Origin: UBA4615 sp046046245
Lineage (GTDB): Bacteria > Pseudomonadota > Gammaproteobacteria > Burkholderiales > Burkholderiaceae_E
Direction of reading: 5' to 3'
DNA length: 64,000 nt
Assembly (NCBI GenBank): GCA_046046245.1
Contig: JBJOKE010000003.1
Span: 124,001-188,000, forward strand
The notes under the pieces are model-generated. The model saw only the letters and a program-made list of their open reading frames with translations. It was not told the origin of the DNA and made no database searches. The position numbers were made by a program, and so were the translations under genes. How positions within the stretch are numbered: position 1 is the stretch's first letter; each line of letters starts with the position of its first letter. This document shows, in pieces, positions 57,413 through 64,000 of this stretch.

Positions 57413-58591
57413 GTGGGTGCGCTCGACGGCATCCGCGTGCTCGACCTGACGCGGGTCAGGGCGGGCCCGACCTGCGTGCGCGTGCTGGCGGACTTCGGCG
57501 CCGACGTGATCGGCGTCGAGCCGCCGCCGGGCGTCGACCCGAACGAGGCGCTGTTCGCGTCGAACCGGCGCGGCGGCGACTTCCAGAACCTGAACCGCAA
57601 CAAGCGCGCGCTGACGCTGAACCTGAAGACCGATGCGGGACGGGCGGTCTTCGCGCGGCTCGTCGCGCGCGCCGACGTGGTGGTCGAGAACTGGCGGCCG
57701 GACGTGAAGGCGCGGCTCGGGCTCGACTACGACGCGCTCGCCGCGATCAATCCGCGCATCGTCCTCGCGAGCATCTCGGGCTTCGGGCAGGACGGGCCCT
57801 ACGCGCTGCGCCCGGGCGTCGACCAGATCGTCCAGGGCATGGGCGGGCTGATGTCGCTGACCGGCACCGAGGCCACCGGGCCGCTGCGCGCCGGGCTCGC
57901 GGTCTCGGACCTCTCCACCGGGCTCTTCGCCGCGATCGGGGTGCTGGTGGCGCTGCGCGAGCGCGAGGTCTCGGGGCGCGGCCAGTGGGTGCAGGCGTCG
58001 CTGCTGCACTCGATGATCGCGATGATGGACTTCCAGGTGGCGCGCTACGTGAACGACGGCGCGGTCCCGGCACCCGCCGGCAACGACCACCCCACCAGCG
58101 CGCCGATGGGGCTCTTCGACGCGTCGGATGGCCGGTTCAACATCGGCGCCACCGGCGAGGCGACCTGGCGCCGGCTGTGCGAGGCGATCGGCCGGCCCGA
58201 CTGGGCGGCGCGGCCGGAGTGGGCCACCGAGCCGCTGCGCGTGCGGCACCGCGCGTCGCTGAACGAGGCGCTCGCCGGCGTGTTCGCGGGCGGCACCGTG
58301 GCGCGCTGGGTCGAGGCGCTGAACGACGCCGGCGTGCCCGCGGGCCCGCTCTACACCGTGCCGCAACTGGTCGAGGATCCGCAGGTGCGCCACCTCGGCG
58401 TGGTCGCGCGGACGACGACCACCGACGGCGCGCCGGTGCAGGTGATCTCGACACCGGTGAAGCTGTCGCGCACGCCGGCGCGGGTGCGCCGCGGCGCGCC
58501 CGACTGGGGCGAGCAGACCGACGCGATCCTCGGCGAGCTGGGCTACGGCGCGACCGAGATCGCGGCGCTGAGGGCGGCGAAGGCGGTCTGA
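57413..58591 (+). CDS. CaiB/BaiF family CoA-transferase (class III)
   Basis: 392 residues, GTG start one base after the Bug stop. Family marks: GIRVLDLTRVRAGPTCVRVLADFGADVIGVEPP, NRNKRALTLNLKTDAGRAVF and the catalytic D137 in RPGVDQIVQGMGGLMSLTG. Moves CoA between organic acids. Forms an operon with the VOC and Bug genes. Confidence 0.92.
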   Translation: MGALDGIRVLDLTRVRAGPTCVRVLADFGADVIGVEPPPGVDPNEALFASNRRGGDFQNLNRNKRALTLNLKTDAGRAVFARLVARADVVVENWRPDVKARLGLDYDALAAINPRIVLASISGFGQDGPYALRPGVDQIVQGMGGLMSLTGTEATGPLRAGLAVSDLSTGLFAAIGVLVALREREVSGRGQWVQASLLHSMIAMMDFQVARYVNDGAVPAPAGNDHPTSAPMGLFDASDGRFNIGATGEATWRRLCEAIGRPDWAARPEWATEPLRVRHRASLNEALAGVFAGGTVARWVEALNDAGVPAGPLYTVPQLVEDPQVRHLGVVARTTTTDGAPVQVISTPVKLSRTPARVRRGAPDWGEQTDAILGELGYGATEIAALRAAKAV

Positions 58592-58677
58592 GGGCGCGAC
58601 CGCCCGGTCCTGCGGGCGAAGGCCGATCGCCCCCTCGGTGCATCCCCGAGACCGTCGAGCATAGCGATCCGTCATGC

Positions 58678-58698
58678 AATGCATTCGCGCCATGCATT
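58678..58698. promoter_or_regulatory. Inverted repeat upstream of the DUF1254 gene
   Basis: AATGCAT (58678-58684) and ATGCATT (58692-58698) are perfect arms around 7 bases in an AT-rich island followed by TTGATTAATGG. It lies 60 bases before the start codon; probable operator or promoter element. Confidence 0.45.
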
Positions 58699-58757
58699 TG
58701 ATTAATGGCGGACGCGCTCGTAGTCTCGTCGGTGACTTCACCGGGATCTCCACGCAC

Positions 58758-60308
58758 ATGCACCGCTCCGCCCTCAGATCGCTCAGGGTCCGCGCAAGCG
58801 CCGCGGCGTTCGCCCTCGCCGCCGCCGTGATGGCGCCGTCCGCCGCGCTGTCCCAGCCGTCCCGCTACGACGGACTGGCCACCAGCCCCATGTTCGAGAA
58901 CCGGCCCACGGCGCAGTCGAGCCGGGCGCTGACGGACGAGCTGCTGTTCCAGCGCGCCACCCAGGCCTACCTGTGGGCACTGCCGCTCATCAACACGCTC
59001 GGCATGAAGGAGGGGTCCGAGAAGGCGTTCGGCAGCGGCTACGAGGTGCTGCCCGTGTGGAAGAAGCGGCTGGACGCCAGGACGCTGGTGACGACGCCCA
59101 ACTCCGACGTGATCTACGCGATGAGCTACGTCGACCTGGGCAAGGACGGCCCCCTGGTGTTCGAGGCACCGCCGAACCTGCAGGGGATCCTGCTGGACTT
59201 CTGGCAGCGCCCCATCCCGGTGGACGGCGGCAACTTCGCGGGCGATGTCGGACTGCCCGGTCCGGACGCCGGCAAGGGCGGCAGGTTCCTGATCCTGCCG
59301 CCGGGCTACACCGGCCCGGTGCCCGCCGACCATTACGTGTACCGGTCCGGCACGAACAACGTCTTCGTCTTCCTTCGCGCCTTCTACCAGGACCCGCGCG
59401 ACGTGACGCCCGCGGTCTCGCTGATCGAGCAGTCGAGGATCTACCCGCTGGGCGCCAGGGACACCGCACGCCCGATGCGCTTCCCGGATGCCTCCGGCGT
59501 CCCCGCCAACATGCTGCCGGTCGCCGACGGTCGCGCCTTCGATCAGCTCAAGCGGCTGGTCGACAGCGAGGGCGCCAGCCTGGCCGACGCCGACTCGCTC
59601 GGTCTGCTGGCGGCCATCGGCATCGTCAGGGGCCAGCCCTTCGCGCCCGATGCGCGGACGCGCGCCCTCCTCGACCGCGCCGCGCGGACGGCCTACCGGA
59701 TGAGCCGGGTCGTGGGTTTCCAGGAGACCGTCGGCGGACGATCGCTGCGGATGTATCCCGATCGCCGCTGGATCAATCCGATGGCCGACGCGACCCGGGA
59801 GAAGCCGGCCGGGCCGTTCGACCTCGCATGGCGACGTCCGGCGGCGGGGTACCTCGACCACGACATGCGGATCTGGTTCTTCACCAACTACTACTCGGTC
59901 AGTCCGGGCATGCTGTCCCAGGTCCCCGGCAAGGGCGCCAAGTACATGATCGCCTTCACCGACGGCGAGGGCGCGAACCTGTCGGGCGGACGGGCCTATC
60001 GTCTGAACCTGCCGGCGGGCATTCCGGCCGCCAACTTCTGGTCGGTCACGCTGTACGAGGCCGAGAACGCCTCGGGTCTCGCCAACGGCCAGCCGTTCCC
60101 GTCGCTCGGGTCGCGCGATGCACCCGTGGCGAACGCGGACGGCAGCACCGACGTGTTCATGGGTCCGAAGGCGCCCGCCGGCAAGGCGCGCAACTGGCTC
60201 GCCACCGTGCCCGGCAAGGGCTATTTCGTCATCATCCGGCTCTACGGCCCGACCGAGGCGGCGCTCGACAACAGCTGGAAGCCGGGCGACCTGCAGCGGG
60301 TCCGCTGA
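58758..60308 (+). CDS. DUF1254/DUF1214 exported protein
   Basis: 516 residues from the ATG at 58758 (an ATG at 58674 would put the inverted repeat inside the gene and spoil the signal peptide). Sec signal ends near AALSQ (residue 33). DUF1254 part: QRATQAYLWALPLINTLGM, TTPNSDVIYAMSYVDLGKDGPLVFEAP; DUF1214 part near the end: NFWSVTLYEAENASGLANGQPFPSLGS and GKGYFVIIRLYGPTEAALDNSWKPGDLQ. Periplasmic beta-rich protein of unknown activity, often found in environmental proteobacteria. Codon choice looks slightly less extreme in GC than neighbours. Confidence 0.88.
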   Translation: MHRSALRSLRVRASAAAFALAAAVMAPSAALSQPSRYDGLATSPMFENRPTAQSSRALTDELLFQRATQAYLWALPLINTLGMKEGSEKAFGSGYEVLPVWKKRLDARTLVTTPNSDVIYAMSYVDLGKDGPLVFEAPPNLQGILLDFWQRPIPVDGGNFAGDVGLPGPDAGKGGRFLILPPGYTGPVPADHYVYRSGTNNVFVFLRAFYQDPRDVTPAVSLIEQSRIYPLGARDTARPMRFPDASGVPANMLPVADGRAFDQLKRLVDSEGASLADADSLGLLAAIGIVRGQPFAPDARTRALLDRAARTAYRMSRVVGFQETVGGRSLRMYPDRRWINPMADATREKPAGPFDLAWRRPAAGYLDHDMRIWFFTNYYSVSPGMLSQVPGKGAKYMIAFTDGEGANLSGGRAYRLNLPAGIPAANFWSVTLYEAENASGLANGQPFPSLGSRDAPVANADGSTDVFMGPKAPAGKARNWLATVPGKGYFVIIRLYGPTEAALDNSWKPGDLQRVR

Positions 60309-60336
60309 GTCGATCGGGACGGCGAGGCGATGGGCG

Positions 60337-60352
60337 CGCGGGGCCGCCCGCG
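60337..60352. terminator. Short hairpin between convergent genes
   Basis: CGCGGG (60337-60342) and CGCG-ending arm CCCGCG (60347-60352) with a 4-base loop, in the gap between the DUF1254 gene and the DUF2490-like gene. Weak. Confidence 0.25.
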
Positions 60353-60369
60353 GCAGGGCGGTCGACCCG

Positions 60370-61185
60370 TCAGTACCGGAACGACAGCGTGATCCCGGCC
60401 GCCGTCAGCTGCGACCCCGAGACGCGCACGTCGTACTGGCGTGCCACGAAGAACTCGATCGACCGATTGCGGGCGGTCTCCAGCTCCACGCCGACCTGGT
60501 AGTACTGGCGCGACCACTGCGCATAGCGGCTGTCCCAGAAGAATTCGGCCATCAGGTAGGGCGTCGCGGATCTGAACATCCGACTCACCGGTCCCACCGG
60601 GATCGACGGCGCACTGAACACCGGCAGTGCCCACGTCTGCTCGATCCGGGTCCGGTTGCGCCCCCGCCACGAGAAGTCGCCGTCGATCCAGCGCAGGTCC
60701 AGCCGCGAACGGTTCGAGACGACGACGTCGTACCACATCGGCCGGCTGCGCACGGTCGCCTCGAGCACGCCCCGCTCCTCGCCGGGTCCGGCGGGATTGG
60801 ACGCGGCGACGTGGTTGTAGCCGATGCGCGTCATCAGGCCCCAGTACTGCTCGACGCCGGGGAAGCTCCGGACCCACGCCGGGGGCAGCTCGCTCGGGAA
60901 GTAGTCGAGGCTGACGCCGAACACGGTCTCGGTCGAGACGCCGGTGTCGGCGGCCCGGGTGATCGCGCCGAACGCCATCGCCCGCCAGTGCTCGTCGAGC
61001 CGGACGTAGACGTCGATCTCGGGCCAGACCTCGTTGAGGGTGCGCTCGACCGCCGCGGCGGGCGCGGCCGCGGTCGCCGCCGCGAGAACGGCGAGGACCG
61101 CGATGCCGGGCGCGATGCGTGCGATCGACGCGGCTCCGCGCGCGGCCCTCGACGCGATCGCTGCAGTCGGGCGGCGGGCGACCAT
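60370..61185 (-). CDS. DUF2490-like outer-membrane beta-barrel protein
   Basis: 271 residues; ATG at 61185 overlaps the preceding stop by one base. Signal peptide ends near PAAAV. The rest alternates hydrophobic and polar residues in strands (WPEIDVYVRLDEHWRAMAFG, QYYQVGVELETARNRSIEFFVARQYD) and ends in the aromatic LSFRY typical of outer-membrane barrels assembled by BamA. Resembles DUF2490. Last gene of the envelope operon. Confidence 0.72.
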   Translation of the reverse strand: MVARRPTAAIASRAARGAASIARIAPGIAVLAVLAAATAAAPAAAVERTLNEVWPEIDVYVRLDEHWRAMAFGAITRAADTGVSTETVFGVSLDYFPSELPPAWVRSFPGVEQYWGLMTRIGYNHVAASNPAGPGEERGVLEATVRSRPMWYDVVVSNRSRLDLRWIDGDFSWRGRNRTRIEQTWALPVFSAPSIPVGPVSRMFRSATPYLMAEFFWDSRYAQWSRQYYQVGVELETARNRSIEFFVARQYDVRVSGSQLTAAGITLSFRY

Positions 61186-62246
61186 CACTGCGCCGGGATC
61201 GTCACCAGCGGCAGCGGCTCCGACTTGCCGGTCTCCATGAAGTTGAAGACGCCGATGAGGAAGGAGAACGCGCGCTTCGAATCGAGGTCGTTGCGCTCGA
61301 CCCAGTACCAGTACCGCCCGTAGCGCACCGCGGTGAACGGGTCCTCGGGCGGCGACGCACCGCTGCGGATCCGGATCGGCGGGCGTTCGGCCTCGCCGAT
61401 CGGTGCCGTCGGATACGCGCTGCCGTCCTCGAGATGCGCGCGCGGCACCTCGATCGCGCCGGCGAACTCGGCGAGGATCTGCAGCAGCGAGCGCGTGTTC
61501 ATGTCGATGTCGCGGCCGCCGCCCGAGCGCATGCCGTAGGTGACCTGGTACTCGTCGGCGCCGGGTTCGAGTCCGAGCAGCGTCGCGAGCTCGACCGCCT
61601 CGGGACGCGGCGGCGCGGCGCTCGAGCGGCGCCTGAAGGTGAGCACCGTGCTCGTCCGGCTCGCCTTGTCGACGTCGACGCGCATGCCGACCTCGCCCGA
61701 GCGCTGCGCGTCGCGGATGAGCTGCACGACGCGCTGGAAGTCGGGGTCGCCCGGATGGGCGCGCGCGGGCGACCAGGTGCGGTTGTGCCGACCGTTGATC
61801 GAATCGAGCGACAGGCGCAGCACCGCGTCGGCCGGATAGCCCGCCTGCATCAGGAAGAGGACCGCCTGCGGCGAGACCGGTGTCATCAGTCCCCGCATGT
61901 ACTGCTGCCCGGTGAGCGGCGCGTAGGTGATCGTCGGACGGTCGATGTAGGTGCCCTGCGCGCCCAGGCTGCCGCTGTCGTAGCCGCCGAACGGCGCGTT
62001 GCGGGCGACCGTGCCGGTCAGCGTGCCCTGGAAGGTGTAGCCGCTGACGATCTGCGCGACGTCGATGAACACCACGTTGTCGCCGTAGCGCAGCCGGACG
62101 ATGTTGAGCAGCAGCTGCTGCTTCCACGAATCCGAGACCGCCGCGTTGTAGTCGAAGCGATCGCGCTGGACGGTGGCGGGCCCGACGCTCGCGCAGGCCG
62201 ACAGCGCGAGCAGCGGCGGCAGGAGCAGGGCGAGCGCTCGGTTCAC
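61185..62246 (-). CDS. Hypothetical lipoprotein
   Basis: 353 residues from the GTG at 62246 with GGAGA ahead. Signal peptide with lipobox LSAC (Cys18). No family I can name. The LLLNIVRLRYGDNVVFIDVAQIVSGYT segment, the middle RSLLQILAEF helix and the VERNDLDSKRAFSFLIGVFNFMETGK end suggest a folded periplasmic protein. Translationally coupled to the barrel gene, 23 bases after the transporter gene. Confidence 0.7.
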   Translation of the reverse strand: MNRALALLLPPLLALSACASVGPATVQRDRFDYNAAVSDSWKQQLLLNIVRLRYGDNVVFIDVAQIVSGYTFQGTLTGTVARNAPFGGYDSGSLGAQGTYIDRPTITYAPLTGQQYMRGLMTPVSPQAVLFLMQAGYPADAVLRLSLDSINGRHNRTWSPARAHPGDPDFQRVVQLIRDAQRSGEVGMRVDVDKASRTSTVLTFRRRSSAAPPRPEAVELATLLGLEPGADEYQVTYGMRSGGGRDIDMNTRSLLQILAEFAGAIEVPRAHLEDGSAYPTAPIGEAERPPIRIRSGASPPEDPFTAVRYGRYWYWVERNDLDSKRAFSFLIGVFNFMETGKSEPLPLVTIPAQ

Positions 62247-62269
62247 GATCGTCGTCTCCGGTCCGCCCG

Positions 62270-63268
62270 CTAGTCCTTCCTCAGCCGCTTCACGCCCTCG
62301 ATCACCGGGTGCCAGCCGTAGACGAGCGTGACCATGAAGCCGTCCATCCGCAGCGCCGTGGGGCCGCTGGCGCCGACGGTGGACTTGTAGCCGAAGGTCA
62401 GGTTCAGGTTCTCGTTCACCGCGTAGCCGAGGGTGAGGCCGACCGCGGTGTTGTCCAGCTTGCCGCCGGACACGCCGTCGATCGTCGAGCCGCCGCCCTT
62501 GAACCAGGTGAAGTCGAGACCGGCCCAGAAGTTCGCGGTCAGGTCGCGCGTGAGGTGCGCGTCGAGCTGGAACATCGGATCGGTCTTCAGCGTCTGGCCG
62601 ACGAAGTTGTCGTTCGTGCCGAACAGCCAGTACGCCGGCAGCAGCTCGAGCGTCGTCCGCCGCCCCGGCACCCAGTCGCCCAGCTGCCAGATCACCGGCA
62701 GGCCGATGCGCCCGTACCATCGGTTCTGGCCGAGGTTCAGCGACTTCGACGCGTCGTAGTCGCCGATCGGGATCGCCAGGTCGGCGAGCACGTCCAGCGA
62801 GAAGCCCGGCTCGTGGCGCAGCACGTCGGGGAGCGTGTTCTGCGCCTTCGGCCCGATCACGTTGACGACGAACTCGAGCATCGGATCGCCGAATCCGCTG
62901 GCCGACTGTCCCGCGGTGCGGCCGGCCACGGTCGCGCCGCCCGAGACGCGCCCCATCGGCACGATGATCGCGGCCATCGCGGAGCGGTCGGCGAGCGTGA
63001 AGGTGTGCGCCCAGCCGGTCAGCGCCAGCGTCGCGTCGAAGGTCGCGTTCGCGGTGACGACGTGCGCCGGGTCGAAGGGGTTGGCGTTGCCGCTCAGCGA
63101 ATTGATCACCAGCGGCACCGCGTCGCCGCCCGACAGCGTCTTCCAGTAGAAGCGTGCGGGCACCTGCGCCATCGCGGCGCACGGCAGCAGCGCGCCCACC
63201 GCGATCGCGGCCGCCGCCACGCGCCGCAGGCGGCGCGATACGGTCACCGGGTCGATCTTCTTGTTCAT
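62270..63268 (-). CDS. Outer-membrane transporter of the phenol MetA-pathway type
   Basis: 332 residues; ATG at 63268 after AGAGGTGG. Signal peptide ends near AAMAQ. Strand-rich sequence with GFGDPMLEFVVNVIG, DLAIPIGDYDASKSLNLGQNRWYGRIGLPVIWQLG and TFGYKSTVGASGPTALRMDGFMVTLVYGW matches the PF13557 barrel family, thought to pass hydrophobic or aromatic compounds. Between sulfatase and lipoprotein genes in one operon. Confidence 0.8.
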   Translation of the reverse strand: MNKKIDPVTVSRRLRRVAAAAIAVGALLPCAAMAQVPARFYWKTLSGGDAVPLVINSLSGNANPFDPAHVVTANATFDATLALTGWAHTFTLADRSAMAAIIVPMGRVSGGATVAGRTAGQSASGFGDPMLEFVVNVIGPKAQNTLPDVLRHEPGFSLDVLADLAIPIGDYDASKSLNLGQNRWYGRIGLPVIWQLGDWVPGRRTTLELLPAYWLFGTNDNFVGQTLKTDPMFQLDAHLTRDLTANFWAGLDFTWFKGGGSTIDGVSGGKLDNTAVGLTLGYAVNENLNLTFGYKSTVGASGPTALRMDGFMVTLVYGWHPVIEGVKRLRKD

Positions 63269-63314
63269 CGTGCCACCTCTTCGGTTGTGGGGCCGAGTTC
63301 CGTTGCGGTCGGCG

Positions 63315-64000
63315 TCAGGGCTTCGGGTCGCTCATCATCCCGGGCGGCGGCACGAACTGCCGCTCGTAGAGCAGCGGCGGGTAGCCGGCATCGTCCGGCA
63401 CGCGCGGCGGCATCTGGTCGTCGAGCGTCTCGAACATCGTGCGGCTCGGCAGGATCACGTTGTTCGCGCGGACGTACTCGTCCCAGAGCACCACCATCGC
63501 CTTGACCTTCTCCGGGTTCTCGGCCGCGAGGTCCCGCCGCTCGGACGGATCGGCCGCGAGGTTGAACAGCTCCCAGTCGCCCTTGCCGAGCGGCCTGACC
63601 TCCCAGCGGATCTTCCAGTCGCCCTGGCGCAGCGCGCGGTTGCCGAACAGCTCCCACGCGATGTAGTCGCGCTCGCCGCGGGCCGAGTCGGCCTCGCCTG
63701 CGAGCACGGCCTTCCACGACTTGCCGTGCAGCGGCGGGAGCGTCCGGCCGTCGCGCGTGGCCGGGTACGTGGTGCCGCCGAGCTCGAGCAGCGTGGGCAT
63801 CAGGTCGGCCACGTGCATCACGCCGTGGTTGATGCTGCCCTTCGGACGACCGACGGCCGGGCCGCTGACGATCAGTGCGTTGCGGATGCCGCCCTCGCCG
63901 AGCCAGCCCTTGTACTGGCTGAACGGCGTCATCGAGACCTGCGCCCACATCGGTCCGTAGGCGGTGTACGAGCCCGGGTCGCCCCAGGCGTTCGGATGCG
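63315..64000 (-). CDS. Sulfatase, C-terminal part
   Basis: Open to the right edge of the window, so the formylglycine active site is not visible. The part seen (WGDPGSYTAYGPMWAQVSMTPF, YKGWLGEGGIRNALIVSGPAV, INHGVMHVADLMPTLLELGGT, GKGDWELFNLAADPSERRDLA) is standard for type I arylsulfatases; the conserved Lys and the EGGIR loop are there. Hydrolyses sulfate esters, probably in the periplasm. First visible gene of the envelope operon, 46 bases before the transporter gene. Confidence 0.9.
   Translation of the reverse strand, partial: HPNAWGDPGSYTAYGPMWAQVSMTPFSQYKGWLGEGGIRNALIVSGPAVGRPKGSINHGVMHVADLMPTLLELGGTTYPATRDGRTLPPLHGKSWKAVLAGEADSARGERDYIAWELFGNRALRQGDWKIRWEVRPLGKGDWELFNLAADPSERRDLAAENPEKVKAMVVLWDEYVRANNVILPSRTMFETLDDQMPPRVPDDAGYPPLLYERQFVPPPGMMSDPKP

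Noticed and set aside
1..64000. tRNA, rRNA, riboswitch (including TPP) and insertion sequences were looked for
   Set aside because: No tRNA-like cloverleaf, no transposase ORF and no THI-box-like conserved core was recognised, including upstream of the ThiY-like cluster; a covariance-model scan would be decisive for RNAs.

Overview
The window is very GC-rich, almost fully coding, and has no rRNA, tRNA, insertion sequence, phage gene or CRISPR array that I can see. Two Bug/TctC-type periplasmic binding proteins, a TRAP transporter, HAAT- and NitT/TauT-type ABC importers, CaiB-type CoA transferase, HyuAB and many LysR/MarR/RpiR regulators point to a free-living betaproteobacterium, most likely Burkholderiales (inference from gene content only). 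No gene-free gap exceeds 300 bases; the longest, 4702-4999, holds one inverted repeat and the NIPSNAP ribosome binding site.

Layout. 1-5317: end of a branched-chain aminotransferase gene, a LysR regulator and small housekeeping-type genes (tandem GGCT protein, MazG-like, DsrE-like, coiled-coil tail-anchored protein, NIPSNAP). 5334-9667: an MFS transporter, then a four-gene operon on the minus strand in which every junction is a 4-base overlap: a J-domain-only protein followed by three unrecognised proteins, the last with a KKPA-repeat tail. 9749-18624: an amide/ureide uptake and hydrolysis regulon. One amidase (+) and an eight-gene minus operon (AtzG-like, AtzE-like amidase, nitrilase-superfamily hydrolase, ABC importer) converge, and both outer promoters have the same design: TTGACG-N18 -10 box, 8 bases, then an 18-bp palindrome. 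18688-20251: AmiC/UrtA-like cytosolic sensor and a MarR regulator. 20455-24264: TRAP importer plus a 2-oxoglutarate/Fe(II) dioxygenase. 24298-28617: SDR, epimerase and CPBP protease operon, an AbrB/PIN toxin-antitoxin relic and a LysR regulator.

28715-34768: kynureninase-like enzyme, HyuA, HyuB and a Bug binding protein, all joined by ATGA overlaps. 34824-43664: RpiR regulator facing, across a 12-bp-arm inverted repeat, a cluster with two COG0212 (5-formyltetrahydrofolate cyclo-ligase paralog) domains, a NitT/TauT/ThiY-like ABC importer whose two permease domains are fused, and a COG0212-adenine deaminase fusion, followed by a gamma-glutamyltransferase. This is the most promising candidate for an undescribed system. 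43705-51625: hydrolase, degenerate J-domain/RDD membrane protein, AmmeMemoRadiSam genes, MDR reductase, DUF1835-type protein, EthD and VOC proteins. 51765-55859: orphan ParA divergent from a chemoreceptor with a CheR/CheB-type tail, then a lipoprotein ending in a CxxCH haem motif. 56033-58591: VOC, Bug and CoA-transferase operon. 58758-64000: DUF1254 protein facing a minus-strand envelope operon (sulfatase, beta-barrel transporter, lipoprotein, DUF2490-like barrel).
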